This document shows positions 25,297 to 34,270 of a DNA stretch of 64,000 bases, piece by piece. The stretch is from the NCBI RefSeq assembly GCF_937425535.1, contig NZ_OW485601.1:5315501-5379500 (forward strand). The letters are read 5' to 3'. Position 1 is the stretch's first letter. Each line of letters starts with the position of its first letter. The position numbers and the translations under genes were made by a program. The notes under the pieces are model-generated. The model had not been told where the DNA came from. It worked only from the letters and a program-made list of their open reading frames with translations, and searched no databases. This DNA comes from Rhodovastum atsumiense (lineage in GTDB: Bacteria; Pseudomonadota; Alphaproteobacteria; Acetobacterales; Acetobacteraceae).

Positions 25297-26745
25297 CTAC
25301 AGGCTGTCGCCGAAATCCGCCCGGAAGCGGGCGAGCAGCCTTTCCTGCCAGTCGCTGGTTGGCTGCAGCCGGCCGAAGAAGAACCGCAGCACCTTGGGTT
25401 CCTCGACGAAGCGCAGCCCCCCGACGAGATCACGGTTGCGATACAGCCAGTCGATGCGGTCGATCGCGTATTTCACCTGCGAGAGCGTGAACACCCGCCG
25501 CGGCATCGCCAGCCGCAGCAGTTCCATGTTCGAGAAGGTCTCGCTGCCGTCCGGCCCGCGTTGCTCCGACAGCGAGCCGCGTTCCATCCCGCGCACGCCG
25601 CTGACCAGATACAGCGCCGAGGCCAGCGCGCCGGCCGGGTATTCGGCCTGCGGCAGATGCGGCAGGAAGCGCATCGCGTCGAGATGGCAGCCGAGCCCGC
25701 CGGGTGGGGTGATTACCGGCACGCTGCGCCGCGCCAGGTCTTCGACCATGTAGGCGATGAATTGCGGGCCCTGCGAGATCATCGTCTCGTCCATGGTCTC
25801 CTCGAGCCCGACCGCCAGCGCCTCGATCTCGCGGATCGACATGCCGCCATAGGTCAGGAAGCCCTCGTACAGCGTGATCAGCTCGCGCATCTTCAGGAAG
25901 GCGTCCTGGCTGCGGGTGCAGATGCCGCCGCCGCGCGCGCATCCCAGCTTGCGGGCCGAGAAATAGATGATGTCCGCCAGATCGGCGATGGCGCGGGTGA
26001 TCTCGCGGATCGACATGTCCCGGCAGGCCGGCTCGCGCGTCTTGATGAACCAGAGATTGTCCGCGAGCAGGCTGGCGTCGAACACCAGCATTAGCCCGTG
26101 CCGGTCGCAAACCTCGCGCACCTCGCGCAGGTTCTGCAGCGAGTGCGGCTGGCCGCCGATCAGGTTGGTGCCGGTCTCGATGCGCACGAAGGCGATCCGT
26201 TCGGCGCCGTGGGTGTCGATCAGTTGCTGCAGCTTGCCGACATCCATGTTGCCCTTGAACGGGACGTCGCTGCTGACCTGCAGCCCTTCGTCGACGATGA
26301 TCTCCTCGACGCTGCCGCCGTTGAGGACGATATGCGCCTTGGTGGTGGTGAAATGATAGTTCATCGGCACGATCGTGCCGGGGCGGACGAACACCCGCGC
26401 AATGATGTTCTCCGCCGCCCGGCCCTGGTGCACCGGCAGGAAATACTCCATGCCGAACAGGTCCTGGATCCGGGTCTCCAGCCGGGTGAAGGTTTCCGAG
26501 CCGGCATAGCTATCATCAGCTTCCATCATCGCCGCGAGCTGCCGGTCGCTCATGGCGTTGACGCCGCTGTCGGTCAGCATGTCGAGGTAGATGTCGCGGT
26601 TGCGCAGCAGGAAGGTGTTGTTCCCGGCCTCGGCGATGGCGCCGAGGCGGCGCTCGATCGGGACCAGGTTCAGCTTCTGCACGATGCGAACTTTGTGCAT
26701 TTCCAGCGGAATGGTTTCGCCGGAGTAGAACTTCACGGTGGACAT
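25297..26745 (-). CDS. Tryptophanase/tyrosine phenol-lyase family PLP enzyme, divergent
   Basis: A 482-residue protein aligned along its whole length with TnaA and TPL: NNTFLLRNRDIYLDMLTDSG, AMSDRQLAAMMEADDSYAGS, HQGRAAENI, LYEGFLTYGGM, and LAMPRRVFT near the C-terminus. Differences at conserved sites are notable. The PLP-lysine region reads FSARKLGCARGGG rather than SAKKDAMVPMGG. The segment usually FDAARFAEN reads FDASLLADN, so the arginine near the cofactor is lost. The usual NN before GGQP reads TN. A beta-eliminating lyase activity is likely, but the substrate may not be Trp or Tyr. It is divergent from a TonB receptor gene pair; the 265-bp intergenic region holds both promoters. Confidence 0.8.
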   Translation of the reverse strand: MSTVKFYSGETIPLEMHKVRIVQKLNLVPIERRLGAIAEAGNNTFLLRNRDIYLDMLTDSGVNAMSDRQLAAMMEADDSYAGSETFTRLETRIQDLFGMEYFLPVHQGRAAENIIARVFVRPGTIVPMNYHFTTTKAHIVLNGGSVEEIIVDEGLQVSSDVPFKGNMDVGKLQQLIDTHGAERIAFVRIETGTNLIGGQPHSLQNLREVREVCDRHGLMLVFDASLLADNLWFIKTREPACRDMSIREITRAIADLADIIYFSARKLGCARGGGICTRSQDAFLKMRELITLYEGFLTYGGMSIREIEALAVGLEETMDETMISQGPQFIAYMVEDLARRSVPVITPPGGLGCHLDAMRFLPHLPQAEYPAGALASALYLVSGVRGMERGSLSEQRGPDGSETFSNMELLRLAMPRRVFTLSQVKYAIDRIDWLYRNRDLVGGLRFVEEPKVLRFFFGRLQPTSDWQERLLARFRADFGDSL

Positions 26746-27010
26746 TTCGAATTTTGGCCCTGTGTGTGACGGCGCGGCGGGACGGGGCGGCAGCGACTAT
26801 AGCAGCCGCGCCGGATGCGGTGAGCCCCACCCCCGCGGACCATGCCCGCTGCCAGACCGCCGCAGGCTCTGCGAAATTGACGGAATTGCCAGCGCATCCC
26901 CCGAATCTGTGGCGGGGAAGCCACATCATCGCGGCCAAAACACGCTGAAGTTGAATAACATCGATTGTATTCCCGTGTTCTGACAATATGCGAAACGCTG
27001 AGCTGTCAGG

Positions 27011-27607
27011 ATGCGACCGCTGTCCGCGAGGCTCGCGAACGTCGCTGGGGGCCGCGTGGGAACCTTGCCTGATCGACATGCCGGGCGGCGCCGGGTGTTG
27101 CGCCTTGGCGTGGCCTGGCTCAGCCTGGCGACAATCGCGGCAGCGGTCGAGCCCGGCCCCGATGAGGTCGAGGTCATTGCCCGGACCCTGGGTTTCCTCA
27201 TCGCCGCGCCGGGCGGAACGATCGATATCGGCCTGGTCTATCCCACGGGATCCGAGGCCGGCCGCACCACGGCCGAGCGGATCGCCGCCACCCTTGGTCC
27301 TCGCTTCGTCGTCGATGACCTCACGTTGCGTCCTCGCCCGCTGACGGTCGAGGAGGCCGGCCGGGTGGCCCCACCCGTACTGCTGCTCACGCAGGCCGCC
27401 TTGCCGCAGGCCGGGATCCTTGCCGCCTCGCTCGCCGGCAAGCGGGTGCTCACCGCCAGCACCGATCCCGGCAGCGTCGAGCGCCAGCAGGTGGTGCTCG
27501 CCGTGCGCGCCCATCCCCGCATCGAGATCTTCGTCAGCCATGCCGCCGCCAGGATGGCCGGCCTGCAGTTTTCGACCGCCTTTCGCATGTTTGTTCAGGA
27601 GCGCTGA
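27011..27607 (+). CDS. YfiR/DUF4154-like periplasmic protein
   Basis: A 198-residue protein with a hydrophobic N-terminal segment (LRLGVAWLSLATIAAAVEP), probably a signal peptide. The C-terminal motif IEIFVSHAAARMAGLQFSTAF matches the end of YfiR-like proteins (F-x-I-N-x-x-A-A-R-x-A-G-L-x-x-S), and the central ADP-free alpha/beta pattern IDIGLVYPTGSEAGR fits. YfiR homologues often sit beside TonB-dependent receptors and c-di-GMP or sensor proteins. The receptor gene begins 3 bp downstream, so they form an operon. Family assignment is from the C-terminal motif only. Confidence 0.65.
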   Translation: MRPLSARLANVAGGRVGTLPDRHAGRRRVLRLGVAWLSLATIAAAVEPGPDEVEVIARTLGFLIAAPGGTIDIGLVYPTGSEAGRTTAERIAATLGPRFVVDDLTLRPRPLTVEEAGRVAPPVLLLTQAALPQAGILAASLAGKRVLTASTDPGSVERQQVVLAVRAHPRIEIFVSHAAARMAGLQFSTAFRMFVQER

Positions 27608-27610
27608 CCG

Positions 27611-29647
27611 ATGCGTCCCCTCCGCCGGCAGCCTCGTGCGACCTTGCCGACCTTGCTCCTGGGCCGCCTGTTGATCCTCGCCGCGCTGGCGGCTGCCCTT
27701 CCTGTCCTGGCCGCGGCCGATGATCTCAATCCCTCGGCACTGGAGCGCCTCGTCAAGGAGCCGGTGACCACCAGCGCCACCGGCAAGCCGCAGCGCGCGG
27801 GCGACGCACCGGTCGCCATGGACATCATCACCGCCGAGCAGATCCGCCGCTCTGGCGCGCACGACATTCCCGGTGTGCTGGCCCGCTACACCACCCTCGA
27901 CGTGATCCGTTTTACCCCGGACGACTATGCGGTCGGGGTGCGCGGCTATGCCACGCCGAACGTGCCGCGGCTGCTGGTGCTGGTCGACGGGCGGCAGGTC
28001 TATCTCGACGACTACGGCCGCACGATCTGGTCGGCGATCCCGGTGCAGTTGTCGGAGATCCGCCAGATCGAGGTGGTGCGTGGCCCCAACAGCGCCCTGT
28101 TCGGCTTCAACGCCGCCGCCGGCGTGATCAATATCCTCACCTACAACCCTGCCCATGACCGGGTCAGCAACCTGGTGCTGCGCGGCGGCACCGGGGCCTA
28201 TGGCGAAGTGTCGGGCGTGGCCACGACGCCGCTGCCCGGCGATGGCGGCCTGCGCATCTCCACCGGCCTGCGCCGGCAGGATCCGTTCTGGCGCGGCCTC
28301 ACGGATGTCGACCAGCGCGTCAGCCCGCGCAACGCGCAACTGGCCGGCACGGCCCGGTTCGGTCTCGGTCCGGATGTCCGGGTGGGGCTCGACGCCAGCT
28401 ACGCCGCCGCCACCACCGGACAGCGGGATTTCGCCTTCAGCACCCGGCAGGAGCTGGAGGTCTGGAGCCTGCGCGGGCGCGTCTCTGCCGAGACCGGGCT
28501 GGGCGTGCTCGCTGCGTCCGTCTATCACAACGGCCTTGGCCTGCGCGTCGGTGGCACGCCCGCCACCCAGCAGGGTGTCACCACGATCGAGCTGAGTGAC
28601 ACGATCAAGCCGGGGCCGGCGCATACGCTGCGACCGTTCCTGCAGTACCGGCAGAACGCCCTGCAGCAAAGCGATGACTGGAGGCTTTCCGGCAACCTGG
28701 TCACCGGCCAATCAGCGCGGGTCGGCTATCGGGTCGCGTCTGCCGGAGGCATGTGGAACTGGGCGATTGCCGACGGCCTGGAATGGACGGCGGCGGTGCG
28801 GTACGACCAGCTCTGGCTGCATGGCGCGGGCTATGATGGACCGGGCCAGCCCTTCTCCGACGCCGAGTACGACCGGCGCGGCTTCGGCACGCTGGCGTGG
28901 AATGCCGGCCTGGTCTGGAAGGCAAGTCCCGCGGATACCGTGCGCCTGTCGGTGGCCCGGGGCATCCAGCCCCCTACCTTGCTGGACCTGGGGGCACGGA
29001 TCGGCTCGCGGGCCGTGGTGCTGGCGGGGTCGCCCTTCGCGCCGATCACGGTGGTCGACGACTACGAGATCGGCTATCGCCGCCGCCTGGAACCGCTCGC
29101 GACCGATATCGAGCTGACGGCCTTCACCCAGGCCAACCGGGCCATGACCAGCACCCTGGGCGCGTACCCGACCCTGTGGCCCCCCGCCGTGGCCGCGCCG
29201 ACCATCGTGCCCGTCAGCCTCGGCACCTCCCACGTCACGGGCCTGGAAATCGGCACGACCACGCGGCTTGGCCCGGAACTGGAGGTCGGCCTGAAATACC
29301 GCGGTGCCTTCACCGGCGGCCGGCTCATGCCGGCCTATATCGAGTATCAGCGTGCCTCGCCTCGCCACATCGCCATCGCGCATGTCGGCTGGACGCATGG
29401 CCGGTGGGAGGCCGACCTGTTCACCCGCTATGCCAGTTCGGCCGCCGGATACCGCTTCTCCGGCACCGGGTCCGGGCTGGTGCTGGTGAAGGATTACGTC
29501 ACCGCTTCGGCGCGCCTGGCATGGCGGGTCACGCCGAAGCTGACCATGGCCCTGGAAGGGGAGGATGTGCTGCAGGCGTACCAGGCGCAGAGCATCGGCA
29601 GCCTGGTCGAACGCCGGATCTACCTGTCGTTGCGCGCAGATTTCTGA
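27611..29647 (+). CDS. TonB-dependent outer-membrane receptor
   Basis: This 678-residue protein has a signal peptide (LILAALAAALPVLAAADDL). The plug domain includes MDIITAEQIRRSGAHDIPGVLARY, VGVRGYATPNVPRLLVLVDG and IEVVRGPNSALFGFNAAAGVINI. A 22-strand barrel ends with the aromatic C-terminus YLSLRADF. No TonB box was identified with certainty. The ligand is unknown; the barrel is short for siderophore receptors and resembles vitamin/ion receptors in length. It follows the YfiR-like gene by 3 bp. Confidence 0.88.
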   Translation: MRPLRRQPRATLPTLLLGRLLILAALAAALPVLAAADDLNPSALERLVKEPVTTSATGKPQRAGDAPVAMDIITAEQIRRSGAHDIPGVLARYTTLDVIRFTPDDYAVGVRGYATPNVPRLLVLVDGRQVYLDDYGRTIWSAIPVQLSEIRQIEVVRGPNSALFGFNAAAGVINILTYNPAHDRVSNLVLRGGTGAYGEVSGVATTPLPGDGGLRISTGLRRQDPFWRGLTDVDQRVSPRNAQLAGTARFGLGPDVRVGLDASYAAATTGQRDFAFSTRQELEVWSLRGRVSAETGLGVLAASVYHNGLGLRVGGTPATQQGVTTIELSDTIKPGPAHTLRPFLQYRQNALQQSDDWRLSGNLVTGQSARVGYRVASAGGMWNWAIADGLEWTAAVRYDQLWLHGAGYDGPGQPFSDAEYDRRGFGTLAWNAGLVWKASPADTVRLSVARGIQPPTLLDLGARIGSRAVVLAGSPFAPITVVDDYEIGYRRRLEPLATDIELTAFTQANRAMTSTLGAYPTLWPPAVAAPTIVPVSLGTSHVTGLEIGTTTRLGPELEVGLKYRGAFTGGRLMPAYIEYQRASPRHIAIAHVGWTHGRWEADLFTRYASSAAGYRFSGTGSGLVLVKDYVTASARLAWRVTPKLTMALEGEDVLQAYQAQSIGSLVERRIYLSLRADF

Positions 29648-29652
29648 TCCGC

Positions 29653-30138
29653 GCCGCGGCAGGGGATGACATCGGCACCGCCACCTTCGGCGGCGGCACC
29701 GATTTCTACAAGGCGTGGGGCGCGACCGATGCGGCGGCGACGCGGCTGGTCGATATCTGCCGCGATCACGGCGTCTCGCTGTTCGACACCGCGGATTCCT
29801 ATTCCATGGGGCTGGCGGAACGGATCCTGGGGGAAGCGATCAGGGGGCGGCGCAACCGCCTGCTGATCTGGGCAAGGTGCGCTACATCGGCTGTTCGAAC
29901 TTCGCCGGCTGGCACCTGATGAAATCGCTGGCCGTTGCCGATCGCTACGGCTATCCGCGCTATGTCGCGCACCAGGCCTATTATTTGCTGCCGCATCGCG
30001 ACGACGAATGGGAACTGATGCCGCTCGACCGCGACCAGGGGGGGCGCCATGGTCTGGAGCCCGCTCGGCTGGGGCAAACTGACCGGCAGGATCCCGATGC
30101 TCAACGAGCGCGGTCCGGCCGCAGTCGGGAGAAAATAA
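29653..30138 (+). pseudogene. Decayed aldo/keto reductase
   Basis: The remnants are recognisable but broken three ways. The 5' end is missing (it opens at GDDIGTATFGGGTDFYKAWG without a start). There is an internal deletion near 29870, where GRRNRLLIWA jumps to a frame reading KVRYIGCSNFAGWHLMKSL. A frameshift follows near 30040, after which GAMVWSPLGWGKLTGRIP reappears in another frame before a stop at about 30138. Roughly half of a normal 330-residue enzyme is absent. The fragment starts directly after the receptor stop codon, which suggests a deletion joined them. Confidence 0.85.
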
Positions 30139-30169
30139 GGCGTCGGGCCGGCGCGGTCGACCCGACGCC
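30139..30169. terminator. Hairpin terminator
   Basis: GGCGTCGGG (30139-30147) and CCCGACGCC (30161-30169) form a perfect 9-bp stem between the pseudogene and the convergent racemase gene. Confidence 0.7.
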
Positions 30170-30192
30170 GGCCCGTCGTGTGTGCCGTCCGC

Positions 30193-30918
30193 TCAGGCCG
30201 CCGGACGCAGCGAGGAGTCCGGCGATGCGCCGAGCGCGAAGTCAAGCGCGGCCTGGGCGTGCAGCCGGGTGGAATCGAAGCCGGGGCAGGGCAGCTTGTC
30301 CGGATCGAGGATCAGGCAGATCTCCGTGCAGCCCAGGATCACCGAATCCGCGCCCTCGGCGATGCCCTGCTGCAGGATCTGCATCAGCCGCGCATGCGAT
30401 TCCGGGCGGACCACGCCGCGGCACAGTTCCTCGAAGATGATCGCGTGCACGTCGGCGCGACCGGCCTCGTCCGGCACCAGCGGGTCAAGCTCCGCCGCGC
30501 GGCGCAGGCGGGTCGTATAGAAGCCCTGCTCGGCGGTGTAGCGGGTGGCGAGCAGCAGCGGCCGGCGGCATCCTGCCGCGCGTACCGCCTGCCCGGTGAC
30601 GTCGACGATGTGCAGCAGCGGCACCGAGAGCCAGGCCGCGACCTGGTCGGCCACCAGGTGCATCGTGTTGGTGCAGATCAGCACGCACTGCGCCCCGGCC
30701 CGCTCCAGGCCCTGCGCCGCATTGCCCAGGACCCGCGCCGCCTCGTCCCAGCGCCCGGCCTGCTGCAATCCGACGATGCGGGCGAAATCCACGGAATGCA
30801 GCACGATCTCGGCCGAATGCAGGCCGCCAAGTCGTTCCCGCACGGCTTCGTTCAACAGGCGATAATAGACGGCGGTGCTTTCCCAGCTCATCCCGCCGAT
30901 CAGGCCGATTCGTTTCAT
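30193..30918 (-). CDS. Aspartate/glutamate racemase family protein
   Basis: A 241-residue protein of the PLP-independent racemase family. Both catalytic cysteines are present, in ICTNTMHLVAD and ILGCTEICLIL. The N-terminus GLIGGMSWESTAVYYRLLNE is the standard family opening. It probably racemises aspartate or a related amino acid in the cytoplasm. It is divergent from an Lrp/AsnC gene, a common arrangement for amino-acid enzymes and their regulators. Confidence 0.88.
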   Translation of the reverse strand: MKRIGLIGGMSWESTAVYYRLLNEAVRERLGGLHSAEIVLHSVDFARIVGLQQAGRWDEAARVLGNAAQGLERAGAQCVLICTNTMHLVADQVAAWLSVPLLHIVDVTGQAVRAAGCRRPLLLATRYTAEQGFYTTRLRRAAELDPLVPDEAGRADVHAIIFEELCRGVVRPESHARLMQILQQGIAEGADSVILGCTEICLILDPDKLPCPGFDSTRLHAQAALDFALGASPDSSLRPAA

Positions 30919-31082
30919 GACAGGGTTCTGCTCCGTCGCTTAACCGGTTCGATGCCGATCCTGCCCTGGCCGGCGTGCATCCGGGACGCGAAAACGGCAT
31001 GGTTTTGCTGTGAGGACGCGTTGAAACCGCGCGGCTTTACCCATTCCGCGCGAAATTCTTGCATGCTGTGCTGAATCGACGC

Positions 31083-31556
31083 ATGCAGGCCAACATGCTG
31101 GACGATCGTGACCGTGCCCTGCTGTCCCGCCTGCAGCGCGACGCCGACGTGGCGGTCGCCGAACTGGCGGAACAGGTGAATCTCTCGCCCTCGGCCTGTG
31201 CCCGGCGCATCGCCCGGCTGCGCGCCGAGGGCTATCTCACCCGGCTGGTGGCCCGGCTGGACCGCCGGCGCATGGGCCTGCCCACCACCGTTTTTGTCGT
31301 GGTGAAGACCGCGCAGCATTCGGCCGAATGGCTGGAGCAGTTCCGTGCGGCACTTGCCGACGTCCCCGAAATCATCGAGGCGCACCGGCTGACCGGGAAT
31401 TTCGACTATATCCTGAAGATCGTGCTCCCCAACGTGGAGCATTATGACGCCATTTACAAGAAACTGATCCAGCGCCTGCCGCTGTTCGAGGTGTCCGCCT
31501 ATATTTCGATGGAGACCATGAAACACGACACGCCATTGCCGGTCACCTATGGCTAG
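31083..31556 (+). CDS. Lrp/AsnC-family transcriptional regulator
   Basis: This 157-residue regulator has the N-terminal HTH (MLDDRDRALLSRLQRDADVAVAELAEQVNLSPSACARRIARL broken here as two helices) and a C-terminal RAM/AsnC ligand-binding domain, with VPEIIEAHRLTGNFDYILKI and ISMETMKHDTPLP. Confidence 0.8.
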   Translation: MQANMLDDRDRALLSRLQRDADVAVAELAEQVNLSPSACARRIARLRAEGYLTRLVARLDRRRMGLPTTVFVVVKTAQHSAEWLEQFRAALADVPEIIEAHRLTGNFDYILKIVLPNVEHYDAIYKKLIQRLPLFEVSAYISMETMKHDTPLPVTYG

Positions 31557-31709
31557 AATGGTCCCACCCGCCCCCCTGATCCTGACCGGGCGCAGGACCT
31601 CCACGGCCTGCCCTTGGATTTCGTCGGCGCGAGGCGGTATGCCCGTGCGGCAGACCTCCGGGATGTGACCTCGTTCGGGTCTACTCCCACGCGCGAAGGA
31701 ACACCGACG

Positions 31710-32690
31710 ATGCTGAACGTCTTCAGCACCGAGACCCGCCTGATTCCCCTGCAGGCCAGCGAGGCCGCCATCCTGCCGGAGGGCGTCGCGTGGATCGACC
31801 TGTTGCGGCCGACCCAGGACGAAGAAAAATTCATCGCGCGCAGCCTCGGCATCGAGATCCCGACCCGCGAGGAAATGCAGGAGATCGAGCCGTCGAGCCG
31901 CCTCTACATCGAGAACGGCGCGATGTACCTGACCGCCAACATCCTCGTGAACGCCGATACGGACGAGCCCGGCAGCACCGCCGTCACCTTCATCCTCTCC
32001 GGACAGCGCCTGATCACGATCCGCTACGCCGAGCCGCGGCCCTTCGTCACCTTCGCCGCCCACATCACCCGCCAGCCCGGGCTGTGTGTCTCCGGGCCGG
32101 TGGCGCTGATCAACCTGCTCGACGCCATCGTCGATCGCATCGCCGATATCCTGGAGAAGGTCGGGGCCGACGTCGATGGGCTGTCGCGGCATGTGTTCCG
32201 GCGCGATTCGAAACGGGGCACCCGCCGCCGCTCCGAGGTCGAGTTCGAGGCGGTGCTGCGCCGGATCGCCCATAACCAGGACCTCACCGCCAAGGCTCGC
32301 GACAGCCTGGTCAGCCTCGGCCGCCTGCTGAGCTTCCTTGCCCTGCCCGGCGAGGCGAAGCAGGCCAAGGACCTGCGCATGCGCGCCAAGAGCCTCAGCC
32401 GCGACGTGATGTCGCTGACCGACCATACCGGCTTCGTTGCGGGCAACATCAACTTCCTGCTCGAGACCAACATGGGCATGATCAACATCGAGCAGAACGC
32501 CATCATCAAGATCTTCTCGGTGGCCGCCGTGGTGTTCCTGCCGCCGACGCTGGTGGCCAGCATCTACGGCATGAACTTCGAGTTCATGCCGGAGCTGAAG
32601 TGGATGCTGGGCTATCCCCTGGCGATCGGGCTGATGATCGTCTCCGCCGTGCTGCCGTATCTCTGGTTCAAGCACCGGGGCTGGTTGTGA
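31710..32690 (+). CDS. corA: CorA-family magnesium/divalent cation channel
   Basis: A 326-residue protein with a large N-terminal cytoplasmic domain and two C-terminal helices. The pore signature GMNFEFMPE follows the first helix (FSVAAVVFLPPTLVASIY), and the second helix is YPLAIGLMIVSAVLPYLWF. Length and the basic C-terminal tail KHRGWL are typical. It transports Mg2+ or related divalent cations across the inner membrane. Its 3' end overlaps the convergent MocR gene by 23 bp. Confidence 0.92.
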   Translation: MLNVFSTETRLIPLQASEAAILPEGVAWIDLLRPTQDEEKFIARSLGIEIPTREEMQEIEPSSRLYIENGAMYLTANILVNADTDEPGSTAVTFILSGQRLITIRYAEPRPFVTFAAHITRQPGLCVSGPVALINLLDAIVDRIADILEKVGADVDGLSRHVFRRDSKRGTRRRSEVEFEAVLRRIAHNQDLTAKARDSLVSLGRLLSFLALPGEAKQAKDLRMRAKSLSRDVMSLTDHTGFVAGNINFLLETNMGMINIEQNAIIKIFSVAAVVFLPPTLVASIYGMNFEFMPELKWMLGYPLAIGLMIVSAVLPYLWFKHRGWL

Positions 32691-34167
32691 CGGCGTCGAT
32701 GGCGGTGGCCAGCCGCCGGGCGGCCAGCTCCACCCGCTCCGGCGGCGAGGCGGCGAACCCCGCGAGCAGGCCCTGGCTCGGTTGCTCGCCAAGGTAGTAG
32801 GGCGACAGCGGCCGCACCACCACGCCGCGCCGTCCGGCTTCCGCGGCCACCGTCCGGTCGGGCAGCGCCTCGCCGAGCCGCAGCAGCAGGTGCATCCCGG
32901 TCTCGGCCGGGGCGATGCCGGCGCGCGGGCCGAGTGCCGCCCGCAGCGCCGCCAGCGTCGCCTCCTGGCGCGTGGCATAGAGCCGGCGCATCCGCCGCAG
33001 ATGCGCGCCGAAGCGGCCGCTGGTCATGAAGCCGTGCAGCGTGAGCTGCTCGACCAGCGGCGGGTGGCGTTCCAGCATGCCCTTGGCGCGCGCGAACACG
33101 CGCCCCAGCCGGCGCGGCAGCACCAGGTAGCCCAGCCGCATGCCCGGCAGCAGCGCCTTGGCGTAGGTGCCGAGATGCAGCACCAGCCCGTCCGGCTGCA
33201 GCGCCGCCAGCGCCGGCAGCGGCGTGCCGGCGTAGCGGAATTCCCAGTCGTAGTCGTCCTCGACGATCCAGGCGCCGCAGCGCTCGGCCAGCGCCAGCAA
33301 CTGCTGCCGGCGCGCCGGGCTCATGGTGACGCCGAGCGGATATTGCCGGCTCGGCGTCACGAAGATCAGCCGTGGGGACGGGGCGAGACGGCTGCCGGCG
33401 GCGACGTCCAGCCCCTCGTCATCGACCGGCACCGGCACCAGCCGCGCGCCCCCGGCGGCGAAGATATGGCGGGCACCGACATAGCCGGGATCCTCGATCC
33501 ACACCGTGGCGCCCGGATCGAGCAGCAGCCGCGCGATCAGGTCCAGCGCCTGTGACGCCCCCGAGGTGACGACCACCTGTTCCTCCGTGCAGGCGAAGCC
33601 GCGCGCGGCGCTGATCTGCGCGGCGATGGCGGCGCGCAGGGGCTGCCAGCCGGCGGGGTCGGGATGCGCCAGCATCGCCGGGGTGATCACGCGCCAGGCC
33701 TGCGCCGCCAGCCGGTTCCATTCGTGAAAGGGGAAGGCATCGAGTGCCGGCAGGTCGGGCACGAAAGGCAGCGGCACTTCCTGGCCGGGGGGCGGCAGCG
33801 CCGCCAGCCACTGCCCCTGGCGTGACAGCGCCGGCAGCGTCGCCGGCGCTGTGGCCGCAAGCGGGGAGGGAGGCGGGGGGCATTCGGCCGGTGGGGCCGC
33901 GGCGACGAAGGTGCCGGCGCCGGGGCGCGTCGCCAGGAAGCCCTCGGCGACGAGCTGCTCGGTCATTGCCATCACGGTGTTGCGCCCGACCCGCCACTCG
34001 CGCGCGAGCACGCGGCTGGCCGGCAGGCGCGTGCCGGGGGCGAGCCGTCCGTCGCGGATGGCGCATCGCACCGCCTCGACCAGTTGCCGGCCGATCGGCT
34101 GCGCCCCGTCGCGGTTTACCGCGAGGACGATCAGCACGCCCCGCCCGCCTTTCGCTCCCAACGCCAT
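32668..34167 (-). CDS. MocR/PdxR-type regulator (GntR HTH fused to aminotransferase domain)
   Basis: A 499-residue fusion. Residues ~15-85 form a GntR winged helix (PIGRQLVEAVRCAIRDGRLAPG, LPASRVLAREWRVGRNTVMAM). A proline/alanine linker follows, and residues ~130-490 form a fold-type I aminotransferase domain with VVVTSGASQALDLIARLL, EDPGYVGARHIF, VEDDYDWEFRY and the PLP lysine in GTYAKALLPGMRLGY. MocR proteins sense PLP or an amino-acid adduct and often control the divergent gene. Here that would be the glutamine amidotransferase at 34271 (inference). Confidence 0.88.
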   Translation of the reverse strand: MALGAKGGRGVLIVLAVNRDGAQPIGRQLVEAVRCAIRDGRLAPGTRLPASRVLAREWRVGRNTVMAMTEQLVAEGFLATRPGAGTFVAAAPPAECPPPPSPLAATAPATLPALSRQGQWLAALPPPGQEVPLPFVPDLPALDAFPFHEWNRLAAQAWRVITPAMLAHPDPAGWQPLRAAIAAQISAARGFACTEEQVVVTSGASQALDLIARLLLDPGATVWIEDPGYVGARHIFAAGGARLVPVPVDDEGLDVAAGSRLAPSPRLIFVTPSRQYPLGVTMSPARRQQLLALAERCGAWIVEDDYDWEFRYAGTPLPALAALQPDGLVLHLGTYAKALLPGMRLGYLVLPRRLGRVFARAKGMLERHPPLVEQLTLHGFMTSGRFGAHLRRMRRLYATRQEATLAALRAALGPRAGIAPAETGMHLLLRLGEALPDRTVAAEAGRRGVVVRPLSPYYLGEQPSQGLLAGFAASPPERVELAARRLATAIDAVTTSPGA

Positions 34168-34270
34168 CCGCGCGTGCCAACTGGTTCCATTCGAACGTCG
34201 CCGGTGGTGCTAGACGCTGGCCGCGCCGGGTTCAATGCTCGCGGCCGGCTTTGCCCAGGGAAAGGTCCTG

